A DNA stretch of 14,490 nucleotides, taken from the NCBI GenBank assembly GCA_031266235.1, contig JAISBJ010000021.1:1-14490 (forward strand), given 5' to 3'. This stretch comes from Puniceicoccales bacterium. GTDB lineage: Bacteria > Verrucomicrobiota > Verrucomicrobiia > Opitutales > LL51. The notes beneath the pieces are model-generated. The model was given only the letters and a program-made list of their open reading frames with translations, was not told where the DNA came from and made no database searches. A program made the position numbers and the translations under genes. Below, one piece after another: positions 6,421 to 14,080 of this stretch (within the stretch, counting starts at the first letter, position 1; every line of letters begins with the position of its first letter).

Positions 6421-6779
6421 TTTTTTCATTCTTTCAAAACAATTTCTTATAAATCTAAAATTTTCGCTCAAAAAAAATCGAAATCCATCAGCGGCGACAC
6501 AACTTCCAACACAGGCAAACGCCCAAAATTTGCAATAAAATATTGGGAATCCAGAGGATCAAATGCGGATGGATGTAAAGTTTTTTTTAAATTTCCCCGT
6601 GCCCAACCATATATACATGAAAATTTTTTCATTCTTTCAAAACAATTTCTTATAAATTCAAAATTTTCGCCAAAAAAAAATCGAAATCCATCAGCGGCGA
6701 CACAATTTCCAACACAGGCAAACGCCCGAAATTTGCAATAAAATATTGGGAATCCAAAGGATCAAATGTGGCTGGATGT
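6421..6779. repeat. Direct duplication of the LptF/G-permease 3' end (about 156 bp, 203 bp period)
   Basis: Copy 1 (6421-6576) and copy 2 (6624-6779) align with about nine differences. Weaker similarity (CCCAACC at 6393 and at 6602) suggests that the unit originally reached further left. Copy 2 contains the genuine last 29 codons and the TGA (6693-6691) of the permease plus its 3' flank. Copy 1 retains the same reading frame and TGA but has no gene body in front of it. In the coding part the five differences are CAG/CAT, CCA/CCG, CTT/CTC, TCG/TTG and AAA/AAG: four at third positions and three synonymous. The remainder of the 6387-6690 spacer is A/T rich with no further gene seen. Confidence 0.95.
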
Positions 6780-7833
6780 GCGGCTTCGTTTCCAAAAATG
6801 ATAAAATCATCATCAAAAAAAAGTAAATTACACAGAGCAATAGCGCGAGCGCCACGTTCAGCGACGCCTCTCGCCGCTCCAATTTCACCGACAGCGGCAG
6901 CGTTACCAAAACGAGGGCCAAAATCGCAAAAGCCATCGCGCCCTTCATCTGCATCTCCACCTGAACCGCCATGTAAGTCGCCCCGTCACATTTTTTTACA
7001 CTTTCTTCGCGTAATATTAGCAATTCCCGCAGCGTCATATGCCGAATTTTTTTTGGCTTGACCATCGCCCCAAAAATATTTTCCCACTTCAAATCCAGCG
7101 ATAGCCGCTCAAACGAAACCAGCGGCGAAATTTTTCCCTCGCCCAATTGCTTTTCGACGGTCCCGCGCTCCAAAGTGAGAACGAGGGCTTGTCTCGACTC
7201 GTCGTAAACGCACGTCCCCCGCTCGGCGTGGATGTAGGAAGCGACGTTTTCCCGGTCGTCGAGCTCCCAAATGTGAAAATCATGTAACCGATCGCCCGCA
7301 ATTTCCTTGACAAAAAAAATGTACCCCGGAAAATCGCGGATGAATTTTTGCGCCGCGATGAAGCGCAGCGGCTCCTCGCGAATGATGTTCTGGATCCTGC
7401 TTTTTACAGCGGAAATCGCCCGCGGAGCATAGTGGAAATTCACGGCCAGCGACAGTAAAACGCCGCAGCTCGCCAGAAATAAAATCGCCGAAAACATCTT
7501 CAGCGGCCCCACTCCGGAGCTTTTTAGCGCCAAAAATTCGCGATCAGCCGCCATCCCGCCCACGGCCAGCAGCGTCGCCGCAACGAAGCCGAACGGGAGC
7601 GCGTGGGAAGCCATCGGCGGCAGCAGCATCGCCATCAAAGCGGCACAATCGCCGAGAGTCAACTTGCCGCTGACCAGCAAATCCATCATCCCCTTCAGCA
7701 CGTTTCCCGCGACGAGTACGGCGGCCAGGAAGGCGACCGACAGCGCCAGATGGCACAAAAATTGCCTCAAAATGTACTGGAGGAGAAGTTTCAACGGGTC
7801 CGACGACCCGCATTTTTGCAATCGCAGCGCCAA
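6691..7833 (-). CDS. LptF/LptG-family LPS export permease
   Basis: LptF and LptG form the inner-membrane pair that, with the ATPase LptB, extracts LPS from the membrane and passes it to LptC and LptA. The protein has the family layout. One N-terminal helix follows LLLQYILRQFL, and two more lie around 55-120, including LALKSSGVGPLKMFSAIL. A long periplasmic beta-rich domain runs from about 135 to 290 (FPGYIFFVKEIAGDRLHDFHIW and onward), and three C-terminal helices begin at MKGAMAFAILALVLVTLPLS. I cannot tell LptF from LptG. No ATG lies near the expected start: TTG at 7833 gives 380 residues, and TTG at 7794 (LKLLLQYI) gives 367 and fits family starts better. A 6-bp hairpin (7795-7810) sits right before that second TTG. 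The gene ends in a duplicated segment. Confidence 0.88.
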   Translation of the reverse strand: MALRLQKCGSSDPLKLLLQYILRQFLCHLALSVAFLAAVLVAGNVLKGMMDLLVSGKLTLGDCAALMAMLLPPMASHALPFGFVAATLLAVGGMAADREFLALKSSGVGPLKMFSAILFLASCGVLLSLAVNFHYAPRAISAVKSRIQNIIREEPLRFIAAQKFIRDFPGYIFFVKEIAGDRLHDFHIWELDDRENVASYIHAERGTCVYDESRQALVLTLERGTVEKQLGEGKISPLVSFERLSLDLKWENIFGAMVKPKKIRHMTLRELLILREESVKKCDGATYMAVQVEMQMKGAMAFAILALVLVTLPLSVKLERREASLNVALALLLCVIYFFLMMILSFLETKPHIQPHLILWIPNILLQISGVCLCWKLCRR

Positions 7834-7893
7834 ATACCAGAAAATATTTCCCCAAAATGACCGCCCGCCAAAAAATTTGCGAAAAAATTTACG

Positions 7894-7929
7894 AAAAGTA
7901 TTGACAAAGCGAAAAAATCCTTAGAAATT
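7894..7929 (+). promoter_or_regulatory. Possible promoter for infA-mnmE
   Basis: A perfect TTGACA lies at 7901-7906, inside the 13-mer AAAAGTATTGACA that also precedes ruvA. No good TATAAT follows. TAGAAA at 7922-7927 is the best candidate, with a short 15-bp spacer. Its position between divergent genes supports a promoter, but the weak -10 keeps confidence low. Confidence 0.4.
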
Positions 7930-7964
7930 CAATGCCATGGTTCGGAAATTATATTTTTACATTT

Positions 7965-8240
7965 ATGGCTGACGATTGCATTGAGGTATTAGGAAAAGTA
8001 ATCGCCGTTTTGCCGGGAACGATGTTTCGCGTGGAGCTTGAGAATGGGCACTTTGTATTGGCGCACATTTCGGGGAAATTGAGGAAAAATTTCATTCGCC
8101 TCGCGGTCGGCGATCGCGTGCGCATGGAGATGAGTCCCCACGACCTCGAGCGGGCGCGCATTACGTTTCGCCTCAAAAATGCGACCGTACAGAAAAATAA
8201 GCCCATACACAGTTACGGCCCGCGGCGACCCTCCCGCTAA
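7965..8240 (+). CDS. infA: Translation initiation factor IF-1
   Basis: IF-1 is the small OB-fold factor that binds the A site of the 30S subunit during initiation. From the ATG at 7965 the product is 91 residues and starts MADDCIEVLGKV. The core TMFRVELENGHFVLAHISGK, LRKNFIRLAVGDRVRMEMS and RITFRLK is diagnostic. The family is normally about 72 residues. Here a basic tail of about 20 residues (NATVQKNKP to GPRRPSR) is added. An in-frame ATG at 7932 would add 11 hydrophobic residues unlike IF-1, so I reject it, although neither start has a clear Shine-Dalgarno sequence. The stop is 11 bases before mnmE, so the two genes are probably co-transcribed. Confidence 0.94.
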   Translation: MADDCIEVLGKVIAVLPGTMFRVELENGHFVLAHISGKLRKNFIRLAVGDRVRMEMSPHDLERARITFRLKNATVQKNKPIHSYGPRRPSR

Positions 8241-8251
8241 ATTTCCGCCCG

Positions 8252-9598
8252 ATGTCCGATACGATTGTTGCCTTGGCTACGCCATTTGGCGTGTCTGCTA
8301 TTGCTAAAATCCGGCTAAGTGGCCCGTCGGTTTCGGCGCTTATGGAGCGGCATTTGGGGCGGGGGAGTTCGGCGGCGCCGTGCGTGTTTTTGGCGCACTA
8401 CCGCTCGGTTTCCGGGAAAATGATCGACCAAGTCGTGGCGCTATTTTTTCCTGCGGGTCGGGCGTACACGGGCGAAGATTCGCTGGAGATCGACTGCCAC
8501 GGCAATCCCCTGATTATCCGCTCCATTATTGAGGATTTGCGGGTTTCGGGATGCAGGGGGGCCGAGCCGGGGGAGTTCACGAAGCGCGCCTATTTGAACC
8601 GCAGGATCGATCTTTGCCAAGCGGAAGCGGTGCTGGACGTCATCCACGCGACCAATAAAAATGCGCTCGAAATCGCGCAAAAGCAATTGCGCGGGGCTTT
8701 GAGCGAAAAAATTTTCCATCTCAACGACGCGCTCCTCGGCACACTGGCCGAAATCGAAGTTTACATTGATTTTACGGATGAGGAGTGGGAATGGGACGAA
8801 AAAATTTCCGAAAAATTGGAGGGCGTGCTGCTGGAAATCGATGAAATTATGGGCAGCCACCGCTTTCGCCGGGCACTGTTCCATGGAATTTCGGTGGCGA
8901 TCGTCGGCCATCCGAACGCGGGAAAAAGCAGTCTACTGAACGCCCTGTTGGGCGAAGAGCGGGCGCTGGTGAGCGACATTCCCGGCACGACGCGCGATTT
9001 TATTAGCGAAAATATTACAATTGAGGGGTTTTTTGTAAAAATTATTGACACGGCCGGTCTGCGCGCAACGAACGATACAATCGAGCAGCTGGGCATTCAA
9101 AAAACGATCGCCAATATTCGCGCCGCGGATCTTTGTTTAATCGTCGTCGACCAAAACGACCCGCAGCCCCTCGCAGAAGAAATGATCGGGGAATTGCAAA
9201 AAAAGCAATGCATCCTCGTTGTCAATAAAATAGATCTTTTTGGGAAAATTTCGTCAAATTTTTGTAAAGAATTGCGACATTTGCCGCGGACATTTATCTC
9301 CGCCAAACGGGGCACCGGGCTCGACGCGTTGAAAGCGGCCATCGCAAACAAAATCCGCGAATGCGCGCTTTTGCCGGAGGACGTCGCCGTCGCCATTAAC
9401 GAGCGCCACCGCGAGATTTTCCGCGATGTGCGTAATTTAATTTTTTCCGCGAAAAATACCCTCGAAAATCAGCGCTCCTATGAATTGTGCGCCAGCGATT
9501 TGAGGCTGGTCCTCGAAACATTGGGCTGCATCACGGGGAAATATGACGCCGAAAAACTCCTGGATAAAATTTTCAGCCAATTTTGCGTCGGCAAATAA
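8252..9598 (+). CDS. mnmE: tRNA uridine-5-carboxymethylaminomethyl modification GTPase
   Basis: MnmE, with MnmG, adds the aminomethyl group to wobble U34 of several tRNAs. All parts are present in 448 residues. The N-terminal tetrahydrofolate-binding domain starts DTIVALATPFGVSAIAKIRLSG and includes PGEFTKRAYLNRRIDLCQAEAVLD. The helical domain is interrupted by the GTPase domain, with GHPNAGKS at 219-226, IPGTTRD, DTAGLR and NKID. The C-terminal CVGK at 445-448 corresponds to the (C)(I/L/V)GK motif needed for catalysis. The ATG at 8252 follows infA closely. A Shine-Dalgarno sequence is not evident, so coupling to infA is likely. Nothing suggests loss of function. Confidence 0.97.
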   Translation: MSDTIVALATPFGVSAIAKIRLSGPSVSALMERHLGRGSSAAPCVFLAHYRSVSGKMIDQVVALFFPAGRAYTGEDSLEIDCHGNPLIIRSIIEDLRVSGCRGAEPGEFTKRAYLNRRIDLCQAEAVLDVIHATNKNALEIAQKQLRGALSEKIFHLNDALLGTLAEIEVYIDFTDEEWEWDEKISEKLEGVLLEIDEIMGSHRFRRALFHGISVAIVGHPNAGKSSLLNALLGEERALVSDIPGTTRDFISENITIEGFFVKIIDTAGLRATNDTIEQLGIQKTIANIRAADLCLIVVDQNDPQPLAEEMIGELQKKQCILVVNKIDLFGKISSNFCKELRHLPRTFISAKRGTGLDALKAAIANKIRECALLPEDVAVAINERHREIFRDVRNLIFSAKNTLENQRSYELCASDLRLVLETLGCITGKYDAEKLLDKIFSQFCVGK

Positions 9599-9646
9599 AC
9601 TCACAAAATTATTACAATTTTTTGCTCGCTAAAATCAACGCCTAAC

Positions 9647-9672
9647 GGGAGAGCCGCTCTCGCGACCCTCCC
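9647..9672. other. Weak hairpin region between convergent mnmE and SPFH gene
   Basis: GAGAG (9649-9653) can pair with CTCTC (9657-9661) around CCG, or GGGAG (9647-9651) with CTCCC further right (near 9668-9672). No T run follows directly. A role in ending both converging transcripts is plausible but not supported by anything else. The rest of the 9599-9775 spacer holds no gene that I can see. Confidence 0.3.
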
Positions 9673-9775
9673 TCTGGATGGATGGTTTTACTTTTGGGAA
9701 AATTTCTTAATATTTCACATTTTTTTAAAATTTCATGCCCTATTTTTACATCTTTATTTGCAAATATTTTACACT

Positions 9776-10675
9776 TTACTCCATTTTACTCATCTGCTGG
9801 CCAACAATAATCGACTCGCGCAGCTGGCTGGCTAAATCGGCGACGTTCCCCGGCGAATTGGGCACGAAAATGACATTCGACTTCGACGACCCGGCAATCT
9901 CCTTGAGCGTGTCAATGTACTGGATCAAAAGAACCATTTCCATGACGTCCTTCTGCGATAACTCGGGCACCTGGCGCACAAATTCTTCGACGGAATCCTT
10001 CAGTCCCGCAACGATCGCATGGCGCTGACCCGCTAACCCCTTCCCGTGTAAAATACTCGCCTCCGCCTCCGCTTCCGCCTGCTTGACCTTCAAAATTTTC
10101 TCCGCCTCCCCCTTCTCCATCGCCGCAACGCGCACCCGCTGCGACGCATTGATCTCGTTCATCGCCGCCTTGACGTTGTCCGCCGGCGCAATGTCCGTCA
10201 CCAGCGCTTTTACAATTTCATAGCCAAACTCCGCCATGACATCGGACAACTCCGCCTTCACCGCGTCCGCTATGTCGTCCTTCCGCCCAAACACGTCGTC
10301 CAGCACGATCTTGGGGACCTGCGCCCGCACCACGTCGAATACAAACGCCTCGATCTGCTTCGCCGGACTCTGCAACATGTAAAACGCCTCGTAAATTTTG
10401 TTCGGCAAAATGCGGTACTGCACCGAAACCATCAGATTAATGAAGACGTTATCCTGCGTTTTGGTCTCGACATTTACATCGAGTTGATGAATTTTTAACG
10501 ATAGACGCAGGCGAATCTGGTCCACCAGCGGAATCAAAACGTTGAAACCGGGCTCCGCAATGCGGTAAAATTTCCCGAAGCGCTCGACGATCGCACACGT
10601 CTGCTGCTCGACGGTAAACACGCTCGCGAATGCCGCAATTCCCACAATAACCAAAATTATTATCAATGTGTTCAT
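9776..10675 (-). CDS. SPFH/stomatin (slipin)-family membrane protein
   Basis: SPFH proteins form large membrane-anchored oligomers that organise lipid domains and interact with proteases. From the ATG at 10675 (MNTLIIILVIVGIAAFASVF) the product is 300 residues. It has one N-terminal membrane anchor (about 2-20) and the PHB/SPFH domain: QQTCAIVERFGKFYRIAEPG, LRLSLKIHQLDVNVETKTQDN and GRKDDIADAVKAELSDVMAEFGYEI. A coiled coil rich in Glu, Ala and Lys follows (EKGEAEKILKVKQAEAEAEA), then a C-terminal region. A TTG at 10714 would extend the N-terminus, but that TTG lies inside the -35 box of a strong promoter, so I reject it. The usual NfeD-like partner gene is not next to it. The gene is convergent with mnmE and divergent from the tRNA. 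Confidence 0.93.
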   Translation of the reverse strand: MNTLIIILVIVGIAAFASVFTVEQQTCAIVERFGKFYRIAEPGFNVLIPLVDQIRLRLSLKIHQLDVNVETKTQDNVFINLMVSVQYRILPNKIYEAFYMLQSPAKQIEAFVFDVVRAQVPKIVLDDVFGRKDDIADAVKAELSDVMAEFGYEIVKALVTDIAPADNVKAAMNEINASQRVRVAAMEKGEAEKILKVKQAEAEAEASILHGKGLAGQRHAIVAGLKDSVEEFVRQVPELSQKDVMEMVLLIQYIDTLKEIAGSSKSNVIFVPNSPGNVADLASQLRESIIVGQQMSKME

Positions 10676-10690
10676 AATTAAAACGGCTCC

Positions 10691-10719
10691 ATTATAGGGA
10701 AATGGAAAGTCCAACTCAA
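10691..10719 (-). promoter_or_regulatory. Sigma-70-type promoter for the SPFH gene
   Basis: On the minus strand TTGAGT (10719-10714) is followed by exactly 17 bases and a perfect TATAAT (10696-10691). Transcription should begin about seven bases on, which leaves a 5' leader of roughly ten bases before the ATG at 10675. A GGAG at the -10 edge would then be outside the transcript, so translation may be nearly leaderless. Confidence 0.75.
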
Positions 10720-10820
10720 GCGATAAAATGATAAACGTTGCAACTATAAGTTCACCTTATGGCAGCTGAAGTTTTTTTTAAATTCGCCGCCGAAATATCG
10801 CGCTCATTCCATGAAATTTT

Positions 10821-10854
10821 TATATTTTTTTATATTTTTTTATATTTTTTTATA
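10821..10854. repeat. Three exact 10-bp repeats TATATTTTTT (phased T tracts)
   Basis: TATATTTTTT occurs at 10821-10830, 10831-10840 and 10841-10850 and continues with TATA, preceded by a further ATTTT. T6 tracts spaced by one helical turn are the classic arrangement for intrinsic DNA curvature. The repeat lies in the 309-base spacer between the divergent SPFH gene and tRNA-Leu. Apart from the two promoter candidates I see nothing else in this spacer. Confidence 0.9.
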
Positions 10855-10944
10855 ATTACAGTGCCCGGAGAAATTCTTTCACAAAAATCACTCCACAGAA
10901 TTTTTTTTACAAAATCGCCCGCAAAAATTTTCCATAAAATTGAG

Positions 10945-10973
10945 TCGACAACGGCCAAAAAAATCTCATTTTC
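10945..10973 (+). promoter_or_regulatory. Possible tRNA-Leu promoter
   Basis: TCGACA (10945-10950), a 17-bp spacer and ATTTTC (10968-10973) place a start site a few bases before the mature tRNA 5' end. Each box departs from consensus, so this rests mostly on position. Confidence 0.35.
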
Positions 10974-10984
10974 AGTAGGTGTGC

Positions 10985-11068
10985 GCTCGGGTGGTGGAAC
11001 GGCAGACACGCCAGACTTAGGATCTGGTGCCGCAAGGCGTGAGGGTTCAAATCCCTCTTCGAGCACCA
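10985..11068 (+). tRNA. tRNA-Leu, anticodon UAG
   Basis: A class II tRNA with encoded CCA. The acceptor stem GCTCGGG (10985-10991) pairs with TTCGAGC (11058-11064), including two G-U pairs, and is followed by discriminator A and CCA (11066-11068). The D arm reads TGGTGGAACGGCAGAC. The anticodon stem is CCAGA/TCTGG with loop CTTAGGA, giving anticodon TAG at 11018-11020, which reads CUN leucine codons. A long variable arm (GCC/GGC stem with GCAA loop) and a T arm with GGTTCAAAT confirm a leucine tRNA. Confidence 0.97.
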
Positions 11069-11288
11069 ATTGTAAAAAAAATTTTTCTGAGAAGTAAAAA
11101 ATTCTTCGGCAAAAAAACACCGCAGGCCCCAGCCGTCCGGGAAATATATATATATCAAAAAATTATTTCTCAATCATTTCCCCCTTTCCCGCCGCTCGAA
11201 CCCAATAAAAACGCCGTTCCCAACGCCGGAAATATAGAAATCAACGCATCAAAATCAAACCTTTGATCCCCGCTCCCAAAAATAATTT

Positions 11289-11294
11289 TTGACA
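11289..11294 (+). promoter_or_regulatory. Perfect -35 box (TTGACA) before the ABC transporter genes
   Basis: TTGACA lies 35 bases before the ATPase start. No matching -10 is recognisable at 15-18 bases distance, so a start site cannot be fixed. A small palindrome ATCAAA-CC-TTTGAT lies just upstream (11254-11267) and could be an operator. The rest of the 11069-11328 spacer is A/T rich and includes a 12-base AT run near 11144-11155. I see no gene or clear terminator in it. Confidence 0.35.
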
Positions 11295-11328
11295 GAACGG
11301 TTTTTTACCCCAGATTCTCCCTAGCCAG

Positions 11329-12399
11329 ATGATTGAAATCAAAATTAACAATTTGGTGAAGCGGTTTGAAGGGAATACCGTCCTCAATCGCATCAGTCTC
11401 AACGTCGACGCGGGGGAATTATTTTTTCTGTTGGGGCCGAGCGGCTGCGGTAAAACGACGCTCCTGCGCACGATCGCCGGCTTCTACCCCGCCGACGAAG
11501 GCCAAATTTTTTTCGGCGAAAAGGAGGTCACCAAAGTCCCCCCCCATAAACGTAAAACCGGAATGGTCTTCCAAAGCTACGCCCTTTGGCCCCATATGAC
11601 CGTCGAACAAAACGTCGCCTTTGGCCTCCAGCAAAAAAAAATCCCCAAAGCGGAAATCACAAAACTCGTCGACGAAGCCCTGGAAAACGTCCAAATGTTG
11701 CCCTACGCCGCACGCAAACCCAACGAATTGTCCGGGGGACAGCAGCAGCGGGTCGCCCTCGCCCGAGCCCTCGTCGTCCGCCCCCGATGCCTCCTCCTCG
11801 ACGAACCCCTCTCCAACCTCGACGCCCAGCTGCGTAACGATATGCGCAGCGAAATCCGCCGCATTTGTAAACAGTGCAACCTGACGTCCATCTACGTCAC
11901 CCACGACCAAAAGGAAGCCCTCTCCATCGCCGATCGCATCGCCATCCTCGACAGGGGCCGCATCCGCCAAGTCGGCTCCCCGCTCGAACTCTACAAACGC
12001 CCCCTAAACTGCTTCATCGCTCACTTCATCGGCGAAACGAATATCATCGACGGCACCGTCATCCGCAAGAGTTTGGACGAGGCCTTTGTCCGCACAAAAA
12101 TTGGCAATTTCCGGGGGATGTTGGATAGTAAAAACCAAAGGATTTTCGAAGGAAGCGCCGTCAAAGTGTCGATCCGCCCCGAAAGCATTAAGTTGGAGAG
12201 CATGCCCGTCGAGGAAAATTGCGTCGAGGGGATGATCGGGAACGCCACCTACTTCGGCGAAGTGGCCCACTATTTATTTGAAAAAAATGGCATACAATTG
12301 CGCATCTCCGAGCTCAACCCCTGCCACATGACCCAAACGGAACGCTACGGCATCTACGCCTGGGCACTGCCGGAAGACGTCGTTATTTTGAGCGAATAA
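11329..12399 (+). CDS. ABC transporter ATP-binding protein, FbpC/PotA-type with TOBE domain
   Basis: This is the energising ATPase of an importer for iron(III), polyamines or a similar solute; it works at the cytoplasmic face of a permease. All ABC motifs are present in 356 residues. They are Walker A GPSGCGKTT (36-44), a Q loop in FQSYALWPHMTVEQNV, signature LSGGQQQR (134-141), Walker B CLLLDEP (154-160), D loop SNLDAQ, and H-loop His192 in YVTHDQKEAL. The C-terminal 110 or so residues (FIGETNIIDG, VKVSIRPESI) form the TOBE regulatory domain seen in FbpC, PotA and MalK-like subunits. The gene runs into the solute-binding protein gene with one base between stop and start. No permease gene is adjacent. 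The substrate cannot be fixed from the ATPase alone. Confidence 0.93.
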   Translation: MIEIKINNLVKRFEGNTVLNRISLNVDAGELFFLLGPSGCGKTTLLRTIAGFYPADEGQIFFGEKEVTKVPPHKRKTGMVFQSYALWPHMTVEQNVAFGLQQKKIPKAEITKLVDEALENVQMLPYAARKPNELSGGQQQRVALARALVVRPRCLLLDEPLSNLDAQLRNDMRSEIRRICKQCNLTSIYVTHDQKEALSIADRIAILDRGRIRQVGSPLELYKRPLNCFIAHFIGETNIIDGTVIRKSLDEAFVRTKIGNFRGMLDSKNQRIFEGSAVKVSIRPESIKLESMPVEENCVEGMIGNATYFGEVAHYLFEKNGIQLRISELNPCHMTQTERYGIYAWALPEDVVILSE

Positions 12400-12400
12400 A

Positions 12401-14080
12401 ATGGTCAAAAAATTGTTTATTCTCACCTGCGTCGCGCTAATTGTCGCGATCCCATTTATTTTCCGCCGCCTGGAAACCTCGCTCGTCCCCCGCGCCCCCG
12501 ACGACGTCATCGTCATCATTACCGCCCACAATGAGACCTTGCGCAGCGAGTATGGCCGGGGATTCAGCGAGTGGTATCGTAAAAAAACTGGTAAAATCGT
12601 GACCGTCGACTGGCGTCACCCCGGCGGAGGTCGCGACGTCGCCCGCTATATCGACTCCATGTTCCTGAACAATTTCCGCCAATATTGGGAAAAAACCCTC
12701 GGCAACCCCTGGACTCAGGAAGTGCGGACGATCTTCTCCCACCTGGAAAGCGTCCCCGGGAAAGCCCCAGAGAAAACCTCAAAAAAAGTCCCAGAAAAAA
12801 GTACGACGCCCCTGGAACATAAAGTCCGGCAGGCATTCCTGGATTCCAACGTCAGCTGCAACATCGATCTCCTCTTCGGTGGCGGGGTATTCGACCACAA
12901 AGCGCAGTGCGCCAAAGGCTATACCGTCCCCTGCGGGCTCATCCAATCGCATCCGGAATGGTTCACGGACGCCACAATCCCCGAATTTTTTGCGGGCGAA
13001 CGGCTCTGGGACGCCGAAGGCCGTTGGGTCGGCGGCAGTCTCTCCACCTTTGGCATCATTTACAATAGCGACGCGGTCGCCGCACTGGGCATCGAACACC
13101 CGCCCGCCACCTGGATGGACTTCGCTGACCCCCGCTATATCAACGGCATCGCCATCGTCGACCCCACCAAAAGCAGTTCCACGCTGAAGTCCTACGAAAT
13201 GCTCATCCAGCAGCAAATGCAAATTCTCTTTGAAAATTATTTAAGCGGCCGGGATAGGAATCACCCGGGGAATGATTATTGGGAGAGTTTGGCGATCAAG
13301 GAGGGTTGGATAGCGGGGCTGCAGTTGATCCAGAAGATCGTCGCCAACGGCCACTACGTGACGGATTCTTCGGCGCAAACGGTCCTCGACGTCGCCGATG
13401 GCAACTGTCCCGTCGGCATCGCCACGGATTTTTACGGGCGTGCGGAAAAAGCCAATATCGAAAATCGGGGCGCTAAACCGCGTTTTCATTTTGTCATCCC
13501 GCGGGGAGGATGTTCGCCGTCGCCGGACCCGATCTCGCTGTACCGCGGCGCGAAGCACAGGGAATTGGCGCTGGAGTTTTTGGAGTATGTATTGACGGTC
13601 CCCGGGCAGAGTCTGCTGGCCTTCAAAGTGGGCGCACCCAACGGTCCCACGCAAACCCCCATTTGCCGCACACCCATTCTAAAAACGATGTATAGCCCGG
13701 AGTTTTTGCCCCACTACAACGACCCGGACGTCAACCCCTACGATGCCGGCGATTTTGTTTACCGCGAAGACTGGACGAAGCCCGTTTTTGATGCGTTGGG
13801 ATTTATTTTTAAGATCGCGTTTTTGGAACCCGAAGCTGCGTTGCGCAAGGCTTGGCGGCAGATTCAAAAGGCTCGCAAGGAGGGGCGTCACGGGGCGGCC
13901 GAGCGGGCGCTAGCGGTCATGGAGGACCTGAGCATGTTCGATTACGGCACGGTTGCGGAAGCGATCATGGTTGAGGCGAAGAACAAGGATTATCTGCGCG
14001 CCATACGCTATCAGACGGCGATTGCTAAAAAATTCCGCGAGCAATACGAAAAAGCTTGTAAAATCGCAAAAGAGAGATAA
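12401..14080 (+). CDS. Extracellular solute-binding protein (family 1), membrane-anchored
   Basis: This would capture the solute in the periplasm for the ABC importer encoded just upstream. The 559 residues are longer than the usual 330-450. An N-terminal hydrophobic segment (about 3-21, KKLFILTCVALIVAIPFIF) lacks a clear lipobox or cleavage site and may be an uncleaved anchor. Family features include VIVIITAHNETLRSEYGRGF near 36-56, the hinge-like STFGIIYNSDAVAALG, DFADPRYINGIAIVDPTKSSST and AFKVGAPNGP. These resemble iron- and polyamine-type binding proteins. Residues 118-137 form a Lys/Pro/Glu-rich insert with an internal repeat (APEKTSKK, VPEKST) that is probably a flexible loop. The last 90 residues (EAALRKAWRQIQKARKEG onward) are charged and helical and lie beyond the usual fold. 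The ATG overlaps translationally with the ATPase stop, indicating an operon. Confidence 0.88.
   Translation: MVKKLFILTCVALIVAIPFIFRRLETSLVPRAPDDVIVIITAHNETLRSEYGRGFSEWYRKKTGKIVTVDWRHPGGGRDVARYIDSMFLNNFRQYWEKTLGNPWTQEVRTIFSHLESVPGKAPEKTSKKVPEKSTTPLEHKVRQAFLDSNVSCNIDLLFGGGVFDHKAQCAKGYTVPCGLIQSHPEWFTDATIPEFFAGERLWDAEGRWVGGSLSTFGIIYNSDAVAALGIEHPPATWMDFADPRYINGIAIVDPTKSSSTLKSYEMLIQQQMQILFENYLSGRDRNHPGNDYWESLAIKEGWIAGLQLIQKIVANGHYVTDSSAQTVLDVADGNCPVGIATDFYGRAEKANIENRGAKPRFHFVIPRGGCSPSPDPISLYRGAKHRELALEFLEYVLTVPGQSLLAFKVGAPNGPTQTPICRTPILKTMYSPEFLPHYNDPDVNPYDAGDFVYREDWTKPVFDALGFIFKIAFLEPEAALRKAWRQIQKARKEGRHGAAERALAVMEDLSMFDYGTVAEAIMVEAKNKDYLRAIRYQTAIAKKFREQYEKACKIAKER

Noticed and set aside
5967..6452. 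161-codon plus-strand frame opposite the 99-residue gene
   Set aside because: It begins inside the hairpin array, runs through the A/T-rich spacer and has no orderly protein pattern. The minus-strand frame has a better start and composition.
10676..10714. N-terminal extension of the SPFH protein to a TTG at 10714
   Set aside because: That TTG is the first three bases of the TTGAGT -35 box, and the transcript would start after it.
10759..11173. Open frames on both strands across the tRNA-Leu region
   Set aside because: Their protein-like portions are translations of the tRNA itself (for example GFEPSRLAAPDPKSG on the minus strand), a well-known artefact. The tRNA folds fully.
11419..11970. 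183-codon minus-strand frame within the ABC ATPase gene
   Set aside because: It is a shadow of a GC-rich gene. The plus strand encodes all ABC motifs.
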